Virus record (IMG/VR): IMGVR_UViG_3300038962_000198
Location: 1 to 61,781 of that record
DNA from: a virus
DNA: 61,781 bases
Strand: one strand, 5' to 3'
Shown: piece after piece, positions 10,901-17,404 of the stretch
Layout of the letters: every line of letters begins with the position of its first letter
Numbering within the stretch: the first letter of the stretch is position 1
The notes under the pieces: generated by a model
Databases searched by the model: none
Told to the model about the DNA's origin: nothing
What the model saw: the letters and a program-made list of their open reading frames with translations, nothing else
Translations under genes and position numbers: made by a program

Positions 10901-11398
10901 CAGGCAGTTATGCCGATAGGAGCCGGTGCAGCCCATGAAGACCCTGACTGGGTATGCGACGGTGTGTCTTGGGCAGATCTAGATTGGCAAAATGGCACAG
11001 TAGTTTCATCGGCAGGGGCAGAGGGTTCATTGCCGGGTGCTTGCGGTTACTCAGAAGGAGATAAACAGTGTTGGTTTAATCCTTCTATGTGTCCTTACAC
11101 TTTAGATTTCGGAGCCCCTTTTGATACATATGAAAGTCCTTTTGTATATGGGCAGGACGGAGCAATATGTGGAGATAAATTTCTCAATGGAAATCCGGGA
11201 AGATTCGCTGGTCTAAGTTGTGGGTGCGGCCCCGATGGTAAATGCGCCTCTTTTTGTGAAACAGCCACTCCTGTCTGGATGTTTTATACGGGTATTATAG
11301 AAGAGGCGGCTGATGCTGGCGAACTACAACCTACCCGTATGTGTACTTATAATATACTGGCGGAAAGTTATGCGCAAGCAAACACAGAAAACATATAG
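7979..11398 (+). CDS. Cys-rich virion protein with N-terminal metzincin (matrixin-like) protease domain
   Basis: An 1139-residue protein starting at ATG 7979 after GAGAGG. Residues 1-215 form a matrixin-like metalloprotease: the zinc motif HEIGHSLGLSH has H150, E151, H154 and H160, and the segment DKLMFP supplies the Met-turn (M192). No signal peptide or propeptide cysteine switch is visible. The remaining 900 residues are strikingly rich in Cys, often as CC, CxC or CxxC pairs (for example around bases 8825-8970), plus Trp, Gly and Asp, unlike any other protein here, and suggest a disulfide- or metal-stabilised surface structure. It lies in the tail gene block, so a tail-tip protein that digests host surface protein, or a processing protease, is likely. 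The Cys-rich part is not recognised. Confidence 0.7.
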   Translation: MAVTEIIGSMLPDGSEFTQPLESEYVPHDLWKQECEAAMTAWKVAFEDIWPNLTVNFIPAENSDDGNELPNQIAPGDIYDLPHEKGLGDIRFAMHGPISALAYASFPTTPSRLGEVGTIGGDIHFDPTDSWRIDTDTTEMAYSIRRVAAHEIGHSLGLSHYHGNWQPQTDNNDNPVLNEGGTPAYIGQDKLMFPVSQHSYNLDVTIDQITKDALKALYTASDASTNLDGWDRTWYRWEKIAEQIEKSNNENIVINITYSYMPEGIPISVDRNMIATDGGPLEGCCVCCGANQANLSSRRGPPQRVVRGRDKQWDGRNSVGTSCYCGCCPCKPDDLTFRLLKCETVSINYDQGEWVRGECDALSGDDGMEFTLQKEGGPKQCKETQDYLKVNWEWNEGRITFPDKFARGCQGYIDSEGDYMQSVGNMYQDAEEHPEKYQEAWGFSGVLCEGMITTPDRPAYTFGESECLGMGILSTLCCCRTGNNSNYLEGLTPNEIAAMANGSRLWDPTREYYPSNKVREFATAGEDYRWETNPVWECVKKDPRDLTTRQTQGFKAVVDGETIWVKLYDKCFEGSECPPEISDDSILRNACPFVPQLDGTNHAGTNKDFDDGTLPLDPGQVHYDQYENCDWEYTDPDGTEYNWEYLTPTSPLECSMDCFSFNIRPDETKYEYKYLKPVVADGLDGRPLGNCGGGAGYTAQEVGQPFTPVGQPANRNQYAMSTGIIHSACSPCTYKQGTCSHDNYKRIFDPSMPLKGTLDSVGLGSTYGTISYDETPRNTLTDKIGFHYIISGQCRDNDCDNPQEFKLLVGGAWQIHCDCQTGVINTGVSSQMIGGVHYERGSSCYLRPESPICIQNTSNNAWMYDCKEDGCKCLGNPQLYGPRAGFTDRGLVLKNAELPCTPIDGAAGGVMWANVPQVDLYCPEDNPTNVKSFYTNCKDFQEAGSYFHELYRGCIPTYSKDGWEIVTDPHPHVSQAVMPIGAGAAHEDPDWVCDGVSWADLDWQNGTVVSSAGAEGSLPGACGYSEGDKQCWFNPSMCPYTLDFGAPFDTYESPFVYGQDGAICGDKFLNGNPGRFAGLSCGCGPDGKCASFCETATPVWMFYTGIIEEAADAGELQPTRMCTYNILAESYAQANTENI

Positions 11399-11423
11399 AT
11401 TAATTAGGAATAAGGAGATATAA

Positions 11424-12077
11424 ATGGAAAACGTCCAAAAGCATAGTGAGACTATACCTGACTGCCAATGTAACGGTCCCGGTCATTGTCCGGTGTATAA
11501 TACACATATGACTCAAGCAAGCTATAAAAAGTGTAAACATAATCGATTATGGCGTAAGGATTCGTTACGGTTTTTTAATATCGTTAATTCTTCTGAATTT
11601 CAAGCAGAGATAGAAAAAACGTCAAACTATCAGAATAAAATCGAATGGGAAAAATCATATATGGAGGCTGCGATAGAACAAAAAAAGCAGACCGATGAAG
11701 CAATGCTTGCAGCAGAACAGGCATATATCGCCACTCGTAAAAAACAAGAACAAGACTATCTGGCTACACTAACACCAGAACAACAAAAAGAATATCATAT
11801 TAAAAAAGAAGAAGCTATAGCTTATGAGCGAAGTCAACAATTAGTTAACTATGAACTGAATGAGGTTATTTCTACCATGGCACAAGAAGGCATTACCCCC
11901 GAAAATTATGAAGAAAAAAAGGAAGGGTTAGGAGATGCAATAAGTAACGCTTTATCCAAGATAGGGCTTACAACTGACGCTGTGGAAACATTACTAGGAA
12001 CTCACGGTGGATGTGGGTGTGATAAAAGAAAAAAGTTTTTAAATAAAATACTTCCCTTTACTAGAAAAAAAGAGTAG
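11424..12077 (+). CDS. Hypothetical protein with Cys clusters at both ends and central coiled coil
   Basis: A 217-residue protein starting at ATG 11424 behind AAGGAG. The N-terminus has a Cys/His cluster (CQCNGPGHCPVYNTHM, later C37), the middle about 110 residues is charged and helical (many K, E, Q; coiled-coil-like), and the C-terminus ends with GCGCDKRKKFLNKILPF, a Cys-Lys-Arg tail seen in small phage proteins from tail regions. The paired Cys ends might bind zinc. I do not know the function. It follows the metzincin virion gene by 25 bases and precedes the PhoH-family gene by 4, so it belongs to the rightward operon. Confidence 0.6.
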   Translation: MENVQKHSETIPDCQCNGPGHCPVYNTHMTQASYKKCKHNRLWRKDSLRFFNIVNSSEFQAEIEKTSNYQNKIEWEKSYMEAAIEQKKQTDEAMLAAEQAYIATRKKQEQDYLATLTPEQQKEYHIKKEEAIAYERSQQLVNYELNEVISTMAQEGITPENYEEKKEGLGDAISNALSKIGLTTDAVETLLGTHGGCGCDKRKKFLNKILPFTRKKE

Positions 12078-12081
12078 TGTA

Positions 12082-12759
12082 TTGGCTAGAAAAAAACGTA
12101 AAAATAATAATACAGATAATAATTATACTTTACAAACAACGTTACAGCCCAAAAGCCCCAATCAGTCTCAATATTTGAAATCCATTCATCGTTCAGATGT
12201 TGTATTTTGTTCAGGCCCCGCAGGTTCTGGTAAAACCGCTATTGCTGTTGGCGTAGCTTGTCAGTATTTACTAACTAAACAAATTGAGAAAATCGTTGTT
12301 GCTCGTCCAACTATTGAATCGGGTCGTGGTCTTGGTCATTTACCCGGAAGTTACACAGCAAAAATTCAGCCCTATCTTATACCTGTCTTAGAAGAAATGT
12401 CTAAATATTTATCATCGGAAGCATTGCGTGTGTTTCGTAATTCTAATACTATTGAGTTATGTCCCTTAGAATATATGAGGGGAAGAAATTTCCATGATAC
12501 GTTTATGATTTTAGATGAAGCTCAAAATGCAACATTTGATCAAATAAAAATGTTTTTAACTCGAATTGGTCGTAACTCTAAAGCTATAATAAACGGAGAT
12601 CCTGAACAAACAGACCTCTATGCAGATATGAAAGGAGGTTTTGAAAAATGTATAAACAAGCTCGATGGATTAGAAGGTGTATCAATATGTTGCCTAGAAG
12701 GCACCGATATAGTACGTAACAATATTATAGCTCAAATCTTGAATCGGCTTCATAAATGA
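12082..12759 (+). CDS. phoH: PhoH-family ATPase
   Basis: A 225-residue P-loop protein of the PhoH family, which couples ATP hydrolysis to an RNA-related function that is still unclear. Walker A is GPAGSGKT (residues 45-52) and Walker B is ILDEAQ (143-148), with the PhoH-typical ARPTIESGRGLG at 74-85. The start is TTG at 12082; no ATG fits before the P-loop, and the start lies 4 bases after the previous stop, so translational coupling is likely. Length is that of a single PhoH domain without a PIN domain. PhoH genes are common in phages of many hosts and cannot be taken as proof of phosphate regulation. Confidence 0.93.
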   Translation: MARKKRKNNNTDNNYTLQTTLQPKSPNQSQYLKSIHRSDVVFCSGPAGSGKTAIAVGVACQYLLTKQIEKIVVARPTIESGRGLGHLPGSYTAKIQPYLIPVLEEMSKYLSSEALRVFRNSNTIELCPLEYMRGRNFHDTFMILDEAQNATFDQIKMFLTRIGRNSKAIINGDPEQTDLYADMKGGFEKCINKLDGLEGVSICCLEGTDIVRNNIIAQILNRLHK

Positions 12760-13007
12760 ATGGTAATGGCCCCCTACGAGAAGATAGGACTATAGAATAT
12801 CAAATTCGAAAATATCAACGAGCATTAGGAATGGTTCAAAGAACTAATTATAAAGCAGGTCACTACCGACCGGGGCAAGCATTGGGTGGTGATACTGTTA
12901 AGAGAGAGCATATACTTATATATGCAAATAAAATTATTGATTTAAAAAAAAGATTGTATGAATTGACTGGCAGATGTTCTCCATTACGCCCCAAATGGCC
13001 ACTTTAA
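12756..13007 (+). CDS. Small hypothetical protein
   Basis: An 83-residue basic protein whose ATG overlaps the PhoH stop codon (ATGA). It is mostly helical (residues 12-28 and 50-70), with a Gly/Arg-rich middle and no motif I recognise. It is the last rightward gene; its stop codon overlaps, tail to tail, the stop of the leftward gene that follows. Confidence 0.6.
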   Translation: MNGNGPLREDRTIEYQIRKYQRALGMVQRTNYKAGHYRPGQALGGDTVKREHILIYANKIIDLKKRLYELTGRCSPLRPKWPL

Positions 13008-14050
13008 CTAGCCTTTCCAAACAGTTGTTCGAGAGTTTTATTAAATTGGGGGTAGTTGAGGTCGCTATATTTTAAAACCTGTCTACCAATGTTAGATATG
13101 GCAATTGTATGGGCTACTGCCGCAATAGGAAACCCTGTTGCTTTTTGCATTGCAGAGAAGCGAGAATCAGATTTAATCACTTTTTCAAATGATAGATCGT
13201 CTACTCGTATCTGAATTATTACTAAATCATCTTGAGGAGGGCAAGTTTTTTTAAATATGTCTATAATAGATTGGTCGTCGAGTCCACTTTCATGAATTAA
13301 AAATTTAACTATTTTATGATGTTGAGGATATCTAAGAGTTTTATATGAACAGTTTAATACTCCGCGATTTTGCATGGTTGCAATAGTATGTGCGGCTCCT
13401 CCGCTTGTATAAAAGCCTTCAAGGGGTCCAACGTCCGTATCGATTGGATATTCATAACCTTCCATACCGTTAACACTTACTTGTTCTCCGTGCATTAACA
13501 CAATACAACGATCACGATATTCATTCACAAGACCATCGTGTGACCAAGTGCAACTATATCTCAATGTATTATTCGGGTGTTGTGGCAATCCCCCCACCAT
13601 CATTTGAATGTTATGGGGAGGTTTGTCATATTTAGATATGTATTCTTGATACATATTCTCAGCAATGATATTTGTCCATCCGGGGGCTAATCCTAAATCG
13701 GTCATTATAACAGTAGTTGCTTGCTGTTTACCAAAGTGATTAATAGATCGACTTGTTTCTACATTACCACCCAAGTCACAATAAGTAATTCCTTCAGATA
13801 TACAGAAACGTGCCAATGATAAATTTTGATGAAATGGCAATGAAGAAATAACTATTGTACAATCCTGTAGGCATTGAAACAAGGTACTGCGTACAAATTT
13901 GTGTTTAGAAGATAAAAATTTCTGACATTTATATAAAGATTTTTCTTGCCTATCTAAGATAATTAATTCGTAACCTAGTTCTTGCATCGCCCAAGCAATT
14001 GCTGTTCCCATTTGTCCTGCACCAGCAATACCTACTTTTATCTTGCTCAT
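13004..14050 (-). CDS. Saccharopine dehydrogenase / lysine 6-dehydrogenase-like oxidoreductase
   Basis: A 348-residue NAD(P)-dependent enzyme. The N-terminus is a Rossmann fold with G-A-G-Q-M-G at residues 10-15. The second half carries the landmarks of the saccharopine/L-lysine dehydrogenase family: GLAPGWTNI, a VGGLPQHP segment, a YSCTWSHDGLVNEY segment and TLRYPQHH. Family members oxidise lysine or saccharopine, or reduce related imines; the substrate cannot be read from sequence. It is full length for the lysine 6-dehydrogenase group and has no visible disruption. It is the last gene of the leftward strand, behind the actin/Hsp70-fold gene (23-base gap). This is an unusual cargo for a phage, probably an auxiliary metabolic gene. 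Confidence 0.82.
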   Translation of the reverse strand: MSKIKVGIAGAGQMGTAIAWAMQELGYELIILDRQEKSLYKCQKFLSSKHKFVRSTLFQCLQDCTIVISSLPFHQNLSLARFCISEGITYCDLGGNVETSRSINHFGKQQATTVIMTDLGLAPGWTNIIAENMYQEYISKYDKPPHNIQMMVGGLPQHPNNTLRYSCTWSHDGLVNEYRDRCIVLMHGEQVSVNGMEGYEYPIDTDVGPLEGFYTSGGAAHTIATMQNRGVLNCSYKTLRYPQHHKIVKFLIHESGLDDQSIIDIFKKTCPPQDDLVIIQIRVDDLSFEKVIKSDSRFSAMQKATGFPIAAVAHTIAISNIGRQVLKYSDLNYPQFNKTLEQLFGKAS

Positions 14051-14073
14051 AATAACGAACCTTCAGTAAGTAT

Positions 14074-15300
14074 TTATTTTTGTGATAACGCCGCTGCTTG
14101 ATATAATCCGTTAGATACGGCAAATAAAGGCTGTTGGGCATGTCGAATATCAGAAATAGGAATGGGAAATTCATCATCAATTAATTCTCTTAACCTCTCC
14201 ACAAAACCAATAACTAAAGATGTACCACCGGCAATTACAATAGGCATTTCCATGGTAACATTCGGCAGTTCTTTTTTAGGTGTTCTTTCATATAGTACTT
14301 TAAACTGTTCTACTACATAACTAAGTAATGATTCATAGTATACAGAAATGGCTTGTTGAATTCCATTGGTAGAATCGTAAAGGCTGAAGCCTGCTTTTTC
14401 TTTGATACTTGTTACTACATTGTGTGTTTCGTCAGTATGCTGTGCTGCGTGTGCATCTATCCAGTCTCCACCTCTACTAAGACTAAAGGAAAATACTGGC
14501 ATTCCCATAAAGGAATAAACAATATTGCACATTCCGGCCCCAAAACTCATACCAATACCAGTATATTGCGTATCTGCTAGTTCGGAATAAATAATAGCCA
14601 ACCCTTCGGTCATTACATTAATATTTTTATATCCCAAATCTGCAAAAACACCATTAAGAATTTGTTTATGATATTCTACATCATAGTCAGCATCGATAGG
14701 TTCAGCAGGTACGCAGTAATATAATATATCATTATCTGACGTAGGACGCCCCGCGACAGCTTTTACCAATTCTCCAACCATAAGATTAGATACGGGCTGT
14801 TTGGGATTTAACACACCCTTAGACATTGGACGTAAGCATTCCTGATGAAATAGACTAGCAAATTTAAAGGCGTCATCACCTAATACATATATAATATCGT
14901 CCACTTTGACATAATGCGCTCCTGAATTTTTTAACATATTTTCACCAAACTGATTGGCTGCTCCTTCTAAAAATTTTGAAGGATTCAATTTGAAAAAGGC
15001 ATCTCTAATTTTTCTAAATTTAATTTGATCGGCTTCTTTTTCTGCGCACGAAATAAAACCTGTGCCAATATCTACGCCTATAGCACGATGGTTTGACGTA
15101 GTGGGTATATTGTTATCACTCATGGAAAATACCTCATATATTTTTGGATGATATGACTCTACCTCTTGACCATAGTAATTGTGACTTTCGTTATCAGCTA
15201 CATTTACAACCGGTGGTTTGGGAGGTTGAAAATTGTTTCCTCGGTCTAAATCAATAAAAGTCTCTTGTAATCCTGCAACCTTTTTAATTCTTTGTCTCAT
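14074..15300 (-). CDS. Actin/Hsp70-fold ATPase (actin-like)
   Basis: Up to 408 residues. The nucleotide-binding fold of the actin/Hsp70/ParM superfamily is visible: phosphate-1 motif GVDIGTG (75-81), phosphate-2-like GMSFGAG in the middle, and an adenosine motif IVIAGGTS near the C-terminus. There is no Hsp70 substrate-binding domain, so it resembles filament-forming plasmid or phage actins more than DnaK. Two in-frame starts both have good ribosome binding sites: ATG 15300 (GAGGTG, 7-8 bases upstream) and ATG 15123 (GAGGT, 7 bases upstream). The longer form adds 59 Pro/Asn-rich residues before the ATPase core. It overlaps the small membrane gene upstream by 17 bases. Possible roles are DNA positioning or segregation, or partnering the nearby DnaJ-like protein. 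Confidence 0.78.
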   Translation of the reverse strand: MRQRIKKVAGLQETFIDLDRGNNFQPPKPPVVNVADNESHNYYGQEVESYHPKIYEVFSMSDNNIPTTSNHRAIGVDIGTGFISCAEKEADQIKFRKIRDAFFKLNPSKFLEGAANQFGENMLKNSGAHYVKVDDIIYVLGDDAFKFASLFHQECLRPMSKGVLNPKQPVSNLMVGELVKAVAGRPTSDNDILYYCVPAEPIDADYDVEYHKQILNGVFADLGYKNINVMTEGLAIIYSELADTQYTGIGMSFGAGMCNIVYSFMGMPVFSFSLSRGGDWIDAHAAQHTDETHNVVTSIKEKAGFSLYDSTNGIQQAISVYYESLLSYVVEQFKVLYERTPKKELPNVTMEMPIVIAGGTSLVIGFVERLRELIDDEFPIPISDIRHAQQPLFAVSNGLYQAAALSQK

Positions 15301-15559
15301 GACTATACACCTCGCCTATGCGTTGATCACCAAACGAAGTTTCAATTTTAGGAGCTTTGAAATTGATAGCCTTATTGGCTAGATTCTGCATTTCGTCCTT
15401 ATTATCTACTTGGCTTATTTTTTTTTGTTTATCTATTTTTTGTTTATAACCATGATTAAAATATTTATTGGCCATATATATACTTATAATGGTAAATATA
15501 AAAGGCCAAAAAGAATATGCTAAGCTTTGTAAAAAAATTTCAAATGCCTTAGTAAACAT
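15284..15559 (-). CDS. Small single-pass membrane protein
   Basis: 91 residues. One hydrophobic segment at about residues 9-28 (SLAYSFWPFIFTIISIYMAN) is followed by a basic, Lys-rich stretch and a charged tail, so it is probably anchored with a cytoplasmic C-terminus. It has no family match I recognise. It lies between the DnaJ-like gene and the actin/Hsp70-fold gene, overlapping the latter by 17 bases, and might tether that ATPase to the membrane (inference). Confidence 0.65.
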   Translation of the reverse strand: MFTKAFEIFLQSLAYSFWPFIFTIISIYMANKYFNHGYKQKIDKQKKISQVDNKDEMQNLANKAINFKAPKIETSFGDQRIGEVYSHETKN

Positions 15560-15599
15560 TGTATTGGCCCTTTGACACTGTTGATATTATTAGATATCT

Positions 15600-16247
15600 T
15601 TATTTATCTTCATTAATTTTAACTTTTATTTGTTCTGATTGTTGAATGTAGCCATCAGTCGAGCACAACCGACATGGAATATTCCACAATACTCCTTTTC
15701 CGTTGCAAGAGTTACATACTGTTTGTTGTATCATGACAGGGCTACGAGGGTCTGGGCTCTTATGCTTTACCGTTATAATACCAGCGCCTCGACAATACCC
15801 ACAATGTGTTTTTTGTTGTCCACCTTGACCATTGCAATCTGGACAGAGTTTGTTTCGTTTATATGATATGGTAGCTGTTGCACCTTTTTTAATTTGTTCT
15901 AAGTTAGCTTTTAAATTAAATTCAATTTCAGAATCGGTTGTATTATATGTTACGGGTTTTGGTTGAGGTTTGTTTGTAAACTGAGAAAAAATATCTCCAA
16001 ACGGATGACGGTCTTCTGTAAATAAATCGGAGAATTCAGCAGGGTTTATATTGTGTGGATTGGTAGCGTGTTGTGGTGGGACAGTCTTATTGTTGGATAA
16101 TATATCATATGCAGATTGTACCTCTTTAAATTTACTTGCATCACCCCCTACATCAGGATGGTGTTGACGAGCCAATTTAAGATACGCCTGCTTAATGTCT
16201 TCGGAGCTAGCATTTTTTGCTATTCCTAATACGTTATGAGCATCCAT
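15600..16247 (-). CDS. DnaJ-like co-chaperone (J domain plus zinc-finger domain, no C-terminal domain)
   Basis: 215 residues. The J domain (1-55) has the HPD motif at 30-32 that stimulates Hsp70 ATPase activity. After a linker come four CxxC knuckles (C135/C138, C149/C152, C178/C181, C192/C195), three of them full CxxCxGxG, as in type I DnaJ. The protein stops shortly after, so the substrate-binding C-terminal domains of about 150 residues are absent. ATG 16247 has AAGG about 9 bases upstream. It may recruit the host DnaK, or act on the phage actin/Hsp70-fold ATPase two genes downstream. Confidence 0.9.
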   Translation of the reverse strand: MDAHNVLGIAKNASSEDIKQAYLKLARQHHPDVGGDASKFKEVQSAYDILSNNKTVPPQHATNPHNINPAEFSDLFTEDRHPFGDIFSQFTNKPQPKPVTYNTTDSEIEFNLKANLEQIKKGATATISYKRNKLCPDCNGQGGQQKTHCGYCRGAGIITVKHKSPDPRSPVMIQQTVCNSCNGKGVLWNIPCRLCSTDGYIQQSEQIKVKINEDK

Positions 16248-16263
16248 AGGACAGCGCCTTACC

Positions 16264-16287
16264 TAGTGTCTAATATATTATACACTA
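16264..16287. promoter_or_regulatory. 24-base near-perfect palindrome upstream of the dnaJ-like gene
   Basis: TAGTGT and ACACTA arms flank the self-complementary core TAATATATTA; only one base pair of twelve is mismatched. On the minus strand it contains TATAAT and lies about 16 bases before the dnaJ-like ATG, in the 45-base gap after the zinc-ribbon gene. It could be an operator overlapping a promoter -10 box, or a weak hairpin. Confidence 0.45.
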
Positions 16288-16292
16288 AAGGG

Positions 16293-16673
16293 TTATGATT
16301 TGGGCTTATAGATAAACCATCCCTTATCTGGCAAATATCCACGATTTTTGTCAGCATACACTTTTTCATTAATACGCTGTTCTTGCTGTTTTGTAGATAA
16401 CTGGTCCCATTTGATCTTAGGAAAGATAAGGCCGCCCTTTTTAGTACGTCCAAAGATCAGTTTAGCTCTACAATCTTGACAGGTAATTTCCAGCCAATCA
16501 TTGTCGGAATTATCTAAACGACATACAAACTTGAAATTTGTCGATCCACAAGCCCCACATCCCCTATATTGGAAAATTTCTTGAACTCGTGCAATTTGTT
16601 TGAAAAGTTCATCTTCCTGTTCTGCTTCCACATCAAACCATAGACTATCAGTGGCTTTTATTCTAGCTTTCAT
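16293..16673 (-). CDS. Hypothetical zinc-ribbon protein
   Basis: 126 residues. Cys pairs C39/C42 and C65/C68 form a probable zinc ribbon (GCGACG and CQDC), preceded by an acidic helix and followed by a Gly/Lys-rich strand and a charged helix. Its start overlaps the stop of the upstream gene by 4 bases. Small zinc-ribbon proteins like this often occur next to phage recombination or single-strand-binding genes, but nothing in the sequence fixes the function. Confidence 0.65.
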   Translation of the reverse strand: MKARIKATDSLWFDVEAEQEDELFKQIARVQEIFQYRGCGACGSTNFKFVCRLDNSDNDWLEITCQDCRAKLIFGRTKKGGLIFPKIKWDQLSTKQQEQRINEKVYADKNRGYLPDKGWFIYKPKS

Positions 16674-17404
16674 TTGGAACTCCCATAAAAATTAGTTTTC
16701 CAGTTATCGTCATATCCGACACATGGCTTAGGAATATCTTTTGGCGTTCGTTGCAAGTCGGATAGTTTGCTAATTAACAATCTGCCTTCTAGATTTCTAA
16801 GGTCATTAATTTTTTTAACTTTGTATTCTGCGGTAACAAAAGGTACTACACCAATATCCAGTCTTTTACAAAGCTGATTAAGAGCTAAAACCTGTTGATC
16901 ATTTATCAATTCATCGGCAGACAACGCTTCTGATTCGTCTTCGTTTTGCAACTCTTCGGCGGTTACAACGCGAATTTTTAAAGCTCGTCGCAGTGCTTTA
17001 CCCTCAGCTCTAGTGTCCGCAGTTGCAACTAAATGATCTTTAAATGGATAAGGTGTTTTGTGATAGAGAACATCCACACAACCATCTACGGATATGCTTT
17101 GTCCACTACCATATTTATTAATTGTTAGCGTATGACGAATAGTGCAACGTTGATTGTTTTGCGAGGTTGGTGTTTCGATGATATCACTTTCGGACTTTAC
17201 AATTTCTCCAAAGCATTTTTCACTAATGCGACGTAATCCATCAACTGTAGGAGCCCCATTTATTAATTCACTATCGGATAGCTGGTCTAACAAATATTCG
17301 GACCATTCAGGATCATATTCCTGTGGTCTTTTATCATCGTTAAGATACGTAGGCTGATCTTCTACCATTTCTACCATGTCTGATAATTCGTTCGTAGTGT
17401 TCAT
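16670..17404 (-). CDS. Hypothetical protein, possibly recombination-associated
   Basis: 244 residues, starting at ATG 17404 (4-base overlap with the upstream stop). The N-terminal 45 residues are acidic and disordered-looking. A central domain contains the segment VATADTRAEGKALRRALKIR (about residues 125-144), a pattern I have seen in phage proteins near annealases and zinc-ribbon genes. The C-terminal part is helical. Coupling to the zinc-ribbon gene and the Vsr-like nuclease suggests a DNA recombination or repair role, which is a guess from context only. Confidence 0.55.
   Translation of the reverse strand: MNTTNELSDMVEMVEDQPTYLNDDKRPQEYDPEWSEYLLDQLSDSELINGAPTVDGLRRISEKCFGEIVKSESDIIETPTSQNNQRCTIRHTLTINKYGSGQSISVDGCVDVLYHKTPYPFKDHLVATADTRAEGKALRRALKIRVVTAEELQNEDESEALSADELINDQQVLALNQLCKRLDIGVVPFVTAEYKVKKINDLRNLEGRLLISKLSDLQRTPKDIPKPCVGYDDNWKTNFYGSSK

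Noticed and set aside
12082-12759. PhoH as proof of phosphate-starvation response
   Set aside because: PhoH-family genes occur in phages regardless of phosphate regulation, and no Pho box is visible upstream.
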